Shown here piece by piece: positions 56,201 through 64,000 of a stretch of DNA of 64,000 nucleotides. Location: positions 12,598,339 to 12,662,338 of the forward strand of contig OW204011.1 of NCBI GenBank assembly GCA_934047225.1. Reading direction: 5' to 3'. How positions within the stretch are numbered: position 1 is the first letter of the stretch; the number at the start of each line of letters is the position of its first letter. The notes beneath the pieces were generated by a model. That model was not told the DNA's origin. It searched no databases and saw only the letters and a program-made list of their open reading frames with translations. The position numbers and the translations under genes were made by a program. Origin of the DNA: Ypsolopha sequella (taxonomy: Eukaryota > Arthropoda > Insecta > Lepidoptera > Ypsolophidae).

Positions 56201-56435
56201 TCGTAAATAATTTAAACAGAACTTACAAACGTACCTATCTATCTATCTACAAATTGTATGAAACAAAAGTGCAAAATTAAGTTGGTTGAGTATTCCGGAA
56301 CGTAACCCTAAATTTTGTTGTTTAACTACAGCATTTTTGGTACATAATATATATAAATTTTCAAATTCCTAACTAGTTTGGTCTTTGAGATAGACCCTAT
56401 AACAAAAATGGTCTAAACTGAAACTTTCACAGCCC

Positions 56436-57506
56436 GCCATTCTTTATTTTTCAAGGTTTCTCCCAATGCCAACGATCTTAAACTGTGTAACTTTATAACC
56501 ATTTTATACGGTAACTATAGCATATTTTAATAAAAGAATAGTAGTTACTAGGGCGAAAAGGAATAAAATACGAGGACGATTTAAAACACGAGCGTAGCGA
56601 GTGTTTTAAACGTAACCGAGTAATTTATTGCTTTTACGCCCGTGTATCATACTACGTTTTTCAATGCATAGTGTGAGGAAATGAAAACAAATATAATCTT
56701 GTGAACTTTCAATTATGATTGGCTCAAAAGGATTGTATCCAGAGCCGTTAAACAGTGGAAAAAAAAGTATAACATCTATGGTACACAGGATAGGCTGCAG
56801 GTTAGCCAACCATTGCAAACAAATTAAAAAAACAATAATAATAAAGCCCTAGGGCAAAATAATCGACTTTCTGTTCGGTTTTGATGCATAAAAAGTGGGC
56901 CTTTACGAGCACATGCATTGAAAAAATACATACTAATCTACATGATACAAATAGTGATGTGGTTTTTCCTGAATTTTATTTTAATATGTATACAGAAGTG
57001 AAGCAAAAAAAATCAAAGTTTACCTCTTATTTCTCGATTTTTTGTCCACTTGTAAAAATATAACTGCTACAGTTTTTATCGAAACAGTATAAAAATTTAT
57101 AAACTTCTAGACAAATAATATAAAATGATATGGTTTTCTCAGTTCTTGGAAATCCGTTTTATTTTACATCAAATTAATTAAAAGCACACTATTTTCGCAC
57201 TTGTCAGCCGCAGCGACTGACGTAACAGCCATGTTGCGGTGCGAGCTGGGGGTCTACCGCGTAATTCTCATTTTCATCAACATCAACTTGAGATTGAAAT
57301 TTGACGTGCGTGCGACGACGACGCCCGCCTAACATGCCATCTCTTTTGCACACGTTGAATTTCGTATGCATTTGCTTGAAGTTGATACAAATGAGAATTA
57401 CGCGGTAGAGCCCCTGATAAGAACTTTATTTTAATATGGTTTTGTTCATAATTTCAACCGCCACGAATCGAGTATTTGCAAATTTTTCCGATGAAGACAC
57501 CTTAAG
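56436..57506 (+). mobile_element. CTTAAGGTG element with two nested insertions
   Basis: Compared with 51431-51935, this copy is interrupted at about 56540-56925 by the GGGCGAAAAGG element and at 57249-57413 by a CWG-target MITE. Confidence 0.75.
57249..57413. mobile_element. GGTCTACCGCG MITE (CTG target), copy 2
   Basis: The tips GGGGTCTACCGCGTAATTCT and GAATTACGCGGTAGAGCCC. CTG is duplicated (57246-57248, 57414-57416). The empty site is GCGAGCTGATA, read inverted at 51515-51530. Confidence 0.85.
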
Positions 57507-57687
57507 AGAAAAAAAAAAACAAACATATTTATACTTTACTCAATGAGTTCTAGACAATGACACCACAGATAGTACGGTTTTTCGGCTCCATTTTCATGTA
57601 TCCCCCTGAAAAATTGCAATTTTTTTTTTTAATTCAATATTCGATATTTGGTCAACATTTTACTCGACCGACATAATAAATTTTCAG

Positions 57688-57849
57688 GGGCTCTATCGCG
57701 TAATTCTCATTTGTATCAACTTCAAGCAAATGCATGCGAAATTCAACGCGTGCAAAAGAGATGGCATGTTAGGCGGGCGTCGTCGCACGCACGACAAATT
57801 TCAATCTCAAGTTGATGTTGATAAAAATGAGAATTACGCGGAAGACCGG
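57688..57849. mobile_element. GGTCTACCGCG MITE, copy 3
   Basis: GGGCTCTATCGCGTAATTCT at the left and GAATTACGCGGAAGACCG at the right. CAG is present only on the left. It is inverted relative to copy 2. Confidence 0.7.
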
Positions 57850-58394
57850 TCTCTATCTCATTCCGTCCAAGAGCTAGAGACCCGTGACATGCGGACGGAC
57901 AGCGGAGTGACATTAATAGGGCTCCGTTTTGCCCTTTCGGTACGGAACCCTAAAACAATACTCTTAAGGGGATCCACAACACTAAACTCCAGTTAAGCAT
58001 CGGATTCAGTTTCGTCAATAAAAAAAATTAAAAATTATGCTGTGTGTTTTTTTGACTCAAAACTTCGTTAATATTCATACTTTTAAACACTTTTAATCAT
58101 CTAACAGTCAAATTAGTTTTAAAGAAGTTTGAATTGCACGAAAAAAGTGATTTAGCTCCTATATTTAGCTCCTATATTTAAAAACCGATTGAAACGAAAC
58201 TAACATACAAAGATATTTGTGTCGATTCGGTTAACACGTTTTAATTTATTTGACAGGACTTAACTTAATTTAAGCATTCTGTCTTTTTCTTTCCGTATCG
58301 TAAAGACAAAGACAGGACGCTCAAAATAAGGTTAGTCCTTACAAATAAGTTAAGGCCCTTACTATTGCCAAATGGGTACATTCTAAAGCCTACT

Positions 58395-58710
58395 CCTACT
58401 TGGAGACCCCCTCGAAGTAATTCAGGGGAGAGTAAGAGGATAGCTCACAGGCAAAAAACCAGGAGGCCTACCATGCCTGGGACCGATGGATGGCGGCATA
58501 TCCATCCCTAATAGCCGGGCCTTACATGGAACAGACTGGTGACGGGCAGCGGCGTCACTGGTGCGAGGGTTCCGGTACCGCGCTCACCAACCCGCCTGCC
58601 CAGCGTGTGTGAGTATGGGCAATTCTTCCAGGATGACCGCCGGGAGTGGCTAAGTCCTGGAAAGGCTTATGTCCAGCAGTCGACGAACTAGGCTGATGGA
58701 TGGATGGAAG
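58395..58710 (+). mobile_element. LINE 3' end with (GATG) tail, copy 5
   Basis: CTTGGAGACCCCCTCGAAGT to AGGCTGATGGATGGATGG. The best frame ends QDDRREW then PGKAYVQQ. Confidence 0.7.
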
Positions 58711-58915
58711 CCCCTTAAAACAAGCGTGCATCTTCTTTATAAAAAGAAAAACGTGATATCTTTCACTTGACCTTCAGTGACGTCATCACCACACATTTCA
58801 ATACGAAAAAATACATTTCTTGAACGATTACGTCACTTCCTGTAAATACTAAAATACATAGAAAACCGGTATAAAGAGGCGAAAAATTGTATTATTGAAA
58901 TTACTTACCTACAAC

Positions 58916-59051
58916 CTGGTCACATTATCTCGAGACCTCGCTGGAATGCGAACCACCCGCCCCCGTTCTCCTTCACCTCCCCGCGCTCTGTATCTGAGCG
59001 CCGACGCGACGTGACGTCATCGACGCCAGGTCTCGAGATAATGTGACCGGG
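58916..59051. mobile_element. small GC-rich foldback element
   Basis: TGGTCACATTATCTCGAGAC then CT is mirrored exactly by AGGTCTCGAGATAATGTGAC then C. The centre is GC-rich with GACGTGACGTCATCG. Confidence 0.75.
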
Positions 59052-59832
59052 ATATAAATTGATCTATTTATTCCAAAAAGCAGACAAAATGGCACATTAA
59101 AGTTTAAAAACAACCGAATTTTAGTATTATGTAGGTACTCTTCGTTTTATAGGCCATTATTCTGTTGCCAACTGTATTTTAACGATGAATGACGTCAGCA
59201 ATCATCGCTGGACACCTCGATATCTTTTTATCGAATCCTAAATCTGGAAAAGGCAAATCGAATTTGCTTTGACGATAAAATTTATCGCTTATTTATCATT
59301 TAATAACCTACATAATACTAAACTATATATATTTTCATGATAAAACTCATTATGTTCTGATTGAAATTAAACATTAATTTTATTTCCCTTTTTTATTTAT
59401 TTATTTACTTACTTACAAATGATTTTTCAAAGAATTGTCCGATATGACGTCACTTGAGAATTTTAGACATTACATGTGATGTGTGATTGCTTATAAAAAA
59501 GTGGTCTGTCTCTGTCTGTCTACTCATCTGTCATCCAGCTGTCAAATTAATTGCAAGCAACTTAGTACAAATTTATCTTGATAGCAAAGGACACATTTCT
59601 AAACAGCCATTTCTCAAGTGACGTTACACGAATGCAAATGGAAGTTGCAGCTTTTTCGTAAAAATATCCATCATGAAGTTTTTTAGACCACAAGTTCTAA
59701 AATACAGCTTATTAAACCTAAATCTCGAAATGGTTTTCGAATTAACACACCTTAACATAATTTAATTTAAGCGAATTGCGAGATGAGATTGGAAGTATGA
59801 AGCGCGCGCAACAGTGGTGCCTCGGACAGCAG

Positions 59833-59990
59833 CGGGTCTACCGCGTAATTCTGATTTTCATCAACATCAACTTGAGATTGAAATTTGACGCGCGTGCGAC
59901 GACGCCCGCCTAACATGCCATCTCTTTTGCACGCACGTCTAATTTCAATCTCAAGTTGATGTTGATGAAAATCAGAACTACGCGGTAGAC
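59833..59990. mobile_element. GGTCTACCGCG MITE (CAG target), copy 4
   Basis: It is flanked by CAG at 59830-59832 and 59991-59993. The right-hand CAG is also the left flank of the next element. Confidence 0.8.
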
Positions 59991-59993
59991 CAG

Positions 59994-60458
59994 CGGGCCT
60001 ATTATGTATCTCTAGTTGTCTTCAGCCCCCCTATTCTGTATCTTTAGTTGCCAACTGTACTAGGTGCCTATCATCAAAAACATAGATAAATACTGAAATT
60101 TCAAAATTCCCTTTGGTGGGTATTGAACTATTGACAATCTGTGTCGTCACTTGAAGTGCAAACATATCCTTAGGAAATCGGAATTCGATGGTATATCTAT
60201 GTTTTTGATGATAGGCACCCAGTAAAGAAGGCAACTAGAGATACATAATAGGCCCGCTGGACTGGGTGCCTATCATCAAAAACATAGATATACTATCGAA
60301 TTCCGATTGTCTAAGGATATGTTAGCACTTGAAGTGACGACACAGTTCGTTAATAGTTCAATACCCACTAAAGGCAATTTTGAAATTTCAGTTTTTATCT
60401 ATGTTTTTGATGATAGGCACCTAGTACAGTTGGCAACTAAAGATACAGAATAGGGGGG
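59994..60458 (+). mobile_element. 231-bp CWG MITE, copy 5 (outer, split)
   Basis: Pieces 59994-60022 and 60257-60458 add up to exactly 231 bp. CAG flanks the whole (59991-59993, 60459-60461). It is interrupted by an inverted copy of itself. Confidence 0.85.
60026..60256 (-). mobile_element. 231-bp CWG MITE, copy 6 (inner, inverted)
   Basis: It is inserted at the CTG of TTCTGGACTGGG in the outer copy. The left flank reads CAG and the right CTG, so the duplicated triplet differs at its middle base. Confidence 0.85.
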
Positions 60459-60520
60459 CAGGTTGGTCCTCAAGCGCGGCAACCGCAGCAACGGCGGCGC
60501 TCCACGTATTTGTCCGGCAC

Positions 60521-60968
60521 CAGTGCTGCCAGATCAGCGCATTTTGCGGCAGATCTAACGCTTTTTTTGACCACTTAGCGCTCAAAATTCGTTTTTAGCG
60601 CATAGCGGAAAATCTAGCGCTATATCGGAATGAGTTGTGTTTCATTATTTTAGAACATTTTTGGAATCATTTTGGAAAATCTAGCGCTATTTTGAAATGA
60701 GTTTGTTTTAGTCATGATAACTCTACTTGCATTGATTTAATTAAGTATAAAATTACTTCATCTTCTTTTAAAAATTCTTTACGGCTCTATAAATGACGTA
60801 TTTTTTTAAAAAGCCAATCAATTACAATCATCTTATATGGCCACCAATATACAACATAAAAGTAGCGCTTCTTCTAGCGCTTTTTATAAAAAAATATGTT
60901 TAGCGGAATCTAGCGCTTTTTTTACAGCGGAGTTAGTGCGCAATACTCAATTGAACCTGGCAGCTCTG
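60521..60968. mobile_element. hAT-type MITE with exact 8-bp TSD
   Basis: The tips CAGTGCTGCCAG and CTGGCAGCTCTG match at 11 of 12 positions. TCCGGCAC is duplicated at 60513-60520 and 60969-60976. TAGCGCTxTT words recur inside (60612, 60682, 60877, 60911). Confidence 0.92.
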
Positions 60969-61154
60969 TCCGGCACACACATGCTCGCCTCCCCCAATAT
61001 TACCGAATTGTGGATTCGTCCCATAATTATTTTATAAAAAGCGAGTTCCCGCCTTACTCTCAGTTTATTATACCCTAGTTACCCCTACCATCCCTAATAT
61101 AAACAGTGTTGGGCACATTATGAATTAATGAAAAGCAAAATAATTTATGTATAT

Positions 61155-61322
61155 TGTAGCCGATTCTGAAGGCTTTAACTTTAGTTTTAGTGCTGTCAAA
61201 ACTAAAATTTTATCGTTGCAAAATAGTTCATAAGTGTGAAGTACAGAAGCTAAATTACTTTGGAAAAATTCAAGTCTTGACAGCACTAAAACTAAAGTTA
61301 AAGCCTTCAGAATCGGCTTTAT
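61155..61322. mobile_element. AGCCGATTC MITE, two-ended copy
   Basis: AGCCGATTCTGAAGGCTTTA is mirrored by TAAAGCCTTCAGAATCGGCT, with TA-like borders. The arms continue through TTTAGTTTTAGTGCTGTCAA. Confidence 0.8.
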
Positions 61323-61524
61323 TATGTACCATATTTTTATGTGTATTTGTATAATTATAATGTATTTAAACAACAAATACTTAGATAAAATTAATTAATT
61401 TTGCAGTTTTATTTCATTAATTTTGTAGTTTGTAAGTTTTGTTCAAATTATTGAGGTGTATTAACTTTATTTCAATGTACGGAACCATCAGGGCGTGAGT
61501 TCTATTTGCACTTGAACAGTTTTT

Positions 61525-61805
61525 AGGGTTCCGTACCCAAAGGGTGACCAACGGGATCCTATTACTAAGACTCCGCTGTCCGTCTTTCTGTCCATCTGTC
61601 CGTCTGTCTGCCACCAGGCTGTATCTCATGAACCGTGATAGTATGATGTATTTCTGTTGCCGCTATAACAGCAAATACTAAAAAAGAGAATAAAATAAAT
61701 ATTTAAGGGAGCTCCCATACAACAAACGTGATTTTTTGCCGTTTTTATAGATAATGGTACGGAACCCTTTGTACGCGAATCCGACTCGCACTTGGCCGGT
61801 TTTTT
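61525..61805 (+). mobile_element. lepidopteran AGGGTTCCGTACC element
   Basis: AGGGTTCCGTACCCAAAGGG, ACTCCGCTGTCCGTCTTTCT, GTATCTCATGAACCGTGATA and GTATTTCTGTTGCCGCTATA, ending GACTCGCACTTGGCCGGTTT. A fragment of the same family lies at 57890-57955. Confidence 0.7.
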
Positions 61806-62144
61806 ATCGTTTAAGTCGATCGACGTCGCGTCGGCGGCATAGCTCAAGATCGGCTGAACATTAATAAATGATTGAAGAAATAGTTTATTTGATTTCTGAT
61901 AATAGATTACAACGTTATTTAATCATTCATTAATCGTTATTAATTCTTTAGTTATTTGTTATTCATGATAATATTGATAAAGTTAAGGAAGAATCAAAAA
62001 TTTTAAATGACCTCGTATTATACGAATGCCCTGCCATCCCTGACATACAATTGTCACGTTTAACGCACACGATGCAACTGCAGCGATGAACTCTGCAACG
62101 GGTTTATTTATTTTTAATTTACTTATTTTAAGGAAACACACAGT

Positions 62145-62312
62145 GTTGGGGTCCTAGCTCGGTGATAAATAAAGCAGTGGACTGTAACTTAGATATTTTT
62201 TTTTGTTTCTCAATCGTGGCCATTGATAGTGAAGAGAATTTTTGACAGATCCGGTGTTGCCAGGCTTCGTTCTTCCTTCAGTGTTTCCAGCTTATTATTA
62301 GATCCCCAACAC
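62145..62312. mobile_element. element with GTGTTGGGGTC ends
   Basis: CAGTGTTGGGGTCCTA at the left and TTAGATCCCCAACAC at the right are partial inverses. Nothing coding lies between. Confidence 0.5.
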
Positions 62313-62455
62313 ACAGTACAAAATATATAATGGGAATTTAAATACAGAAACGTAGAGACCAGTTAAGTTCCCATAGACAGTAGTATATAAGCAAAAAGGT
62401 AGCAGCTTAAAATTAAAATGGAAACAATTTAAAGGGTTGCGGCGATGGATGTGTG

Positions 62456-62880
62456 TTAAGGCGATATGTAAAAGTTTTAGCGTCCGTGTTACTCCATATG
62501 CAAAAAAAACCTCAGTGCGAGAGGGACGGATTCGTGGAAAAGTAGCAAAAAGTCGGTTTTTTATTAATATAAAATGTACTAAAAACGCTATCAAAATTTC
62601 GTTTAACCAGGTCCTAGATACTGTTAAAACCCATCTAATAAAATATAATTGAAGTCCATATGTCATTCTAAATTGTCAAACCAGGAGAATTAGTGTCGAT
62701 AAAGACCTCATTTCAATAAATATTTCTATCGAGCCGAATTTCTCCAATCGCGTTTCTGTTTTAACAGATCCCTAGAGAAAGACTCCAAAAATAATATACT
62801 ATTTTATCAAAATTATACATTATTTACCGAAGTAGATATAGAAGTTCTAAAAGTGTCGATTTTTTTCCGCAGCGCCTTAA
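62456..62880 (+). mobile_element. TTAA-family MITE type B, intact reference copy
   Basis: TTAA (62456-62459) GGCGATATGTAAAAG at the left and CCGCAGCGCC TTAA (62877-62880) at the right. The uninterrupted copy supplies the empty sites for nested insertions at 40288, 43299 and 54859. TTAA duplication is typical of piggyBac-like transposons. Confidence 0.85.
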
Positions 62881-62936
62881 GGGCGTTATCCCTGACATTG
62901 AGCACCTCATTTTGCATTAAGGTGATATATCGTCCG

Positions 62937-63349
62937 TGCAAAGGTCCCCGTTACTCCAGGCGGAAAGACCCGCAGTGCGAGAGGGACGGAATCGAGGAAA
63001 ATTTTCAAAAAGTCGGTTTTAAATTAATCAGATATCAGAAAATAATTAATACATAATTAACTTAAATAGCTATGAAAATTTCCATAACCAGTAATTTAGG
63101 TATTGTTAAAAGCCATCTAAATAAATATTTTTGAAGTCTGTATGCTATCCGAATTTGTCAGAATATCAAAAAAAGTGTTAATTTGTTAATTATTTCTATC
63201 GAGTGAAATTCCTCCAATCGCGTTTCTGATAGACCAAAATCTAGAAAAAAGTTTCAAAATTATTATACTTATTTATTTAACTTAAGACTTCTTTTGAACA
63301 GCAGATAAATAACTTCTAAAGTGTCCATTTTGACGATATACTCCCTTAA
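62937..63349 (+). mobile_element. TTAA-family MITE type C
   Basis: TTAAGGTGATATATCGTCCG at the left and GACGATATACTCCCTTAA at the right. The body is a diverged relative of type B, sharing CAGTGCGAGAGGGACGGAAT and CCTCCAATCGCGTTTCTG. Confidence 0.75.
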
Positions 63350-63834
63350 GTAGAACTGAACTCTATGATCTTTTGTTATAGTTTAAAATAGCGCTCCGGC
63401 CGGTTTTTTTTCTTAATGCTATATTTACTGTTAATTTTTATTGTTTGTGATTTTGTATGTACTTGTGTATTGTTTTTCTCGTGTCGGTAGTATCTGAAAA
63501 TAAAAGTATTTTTCTTTCTTATTTAAATCCTGTATAATTCTTAAATGAGTGTTGCACGAAAATAAAATTCCCTTTGAGAAAACATCACTAACAAACTGTT
63601 CCGTTCAACCTAATAACCCAAAGACATCTACAACATTCGCCCCACAAAAATTAAAACCGAACTATTCCGGTTTCAACCGGAATTTTATTTCTCAAAATAA
63701 GTAGCGTCCTCCTTGCGTCACAGACACTGTCTACCGGTGTGTGACCGTTTTGGCAGAAAGCCCAGTTGTCTTTGCCAGTGTTTATGTTACCTATAATATA
63801 AACCTTAGAAAAATATACTCAAGCTTTTATTTAT

Positions 63835-64000
63835 AAGGCCCACTTGCAGCATGTTCTTAACTCGGCTTTAACTCGGGTTAAGTCAAAAAATAGAGGGTTA
63901 AGAAAAAGGTCTCTTGCACCAATCAAAATTTCGGGTTAAACTAGGGTTAAACTAAGAGAAAGTCATTAGAAATTAACATGACTCTCACCTTGAGTTAAAC
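63835..64000. mobile_element. element end with GGGTTAA repeats, cut by window edge
   Basis: It begins AAGGCCCACTTGCAGCATG. The words CTCGGGTTAAGTC, AGGGTTAAG and CGGGTTAAACTAGGGTTAAA follow. It runs past the window end. Confidence 0.4.

Larger units (their letters stand above)
48231..64000. other. long repeat-rich stretch, possible CNNM-like intron
   Basis: No further coding exon could be supported. It holds MITEs, LINE ends and two TTAA elements, most listed separately. If the 47833 exon is real, this is its first intron or part of it. Confidence 0.45.

Noticed and set aside
1..64000. CRISPR arrays, bacterial operons, prophage or plasmid features
   Set aside because: The sequence is eukaryotic, with spliced genes and insect transposons. 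The only regular tandem array is a minisatellite without spacers.

Overview
This window is nuclear DNA of an insect, most likely a moth or butterfly (Lepidoptera). It is AT-rich, has spliced genes with large introns, and is packed with small transposons. The lepidopteran call rests on Helitron ends of the type common in that order (3' ends reading GCCGGGGCGGGTC...CTAGT and GAAGTTCGCCGGGTCAGCTAGT), a tRNA-derived SINE, degenerate LINE tails and many foldback elements. No bacterial features are present.

Three protein-coding loci can be supported. (1) A clip-domain serine protease gene lies on the minus strand from 30686 to below 1074. Six exons can be pieced together by splice sites and matching phases: signal peptide, two half-clip-domain exons, a Pro/Thr/Arg-rich linker, the activation site with the ILGG start of the protease domain, and the exon carrying the catalytic Asp. 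One exon with the catalytic His should lie between 1221 and 4664 and was not found. The Ser exon(s) lie beyond the left edge. (2) SNRPG/SmG, a core Sm protein of spliceosomal snRNPs, is complete on the plus strand in three exons (32622-36588, 76 codons). It starts 1.9 kb from the protease start in the divergent direction. (3) A first coding exon (47833-48230, plus) encodes a signal peptide plus an extracellular domain resembling that of CNNM/Unextended magnesium transporters. Its remaining exons were not found.

Layout: 1-30.7 kb is the protease gene, with introns full of transposons. 30.7-32.6 kb is the divergent intergenic region. 32.6-36.7 kb is SNRPG. 36.7-47.4 kb is gene-free repeat mosaic. 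47.8-48.2 kb is the CNNM-like exon. 48.2-64 kb is repeat mosaic, possibly a long intron of that gene.

The repeat content is unusually readable because many insertions keep target-site duplications (TSDs) or have an empty site elsewhere in the window. Seen here are five or six hAT-type MITEs with 7-8 bp TSDs, at least three MITE families inserting at CWG trinucleotides (PIF/Harbinger-like), TTAA-flanked MITE families (piggyBac-like), mariner/pogo/Tigger-type elements with TA, Helitrons, LINE 3' ends, SINEs, a 46-bp minisatellite, and fragments of Helitron helicase, Tigger transposase, reverse transcriptase and a FLYWCH-like domain.
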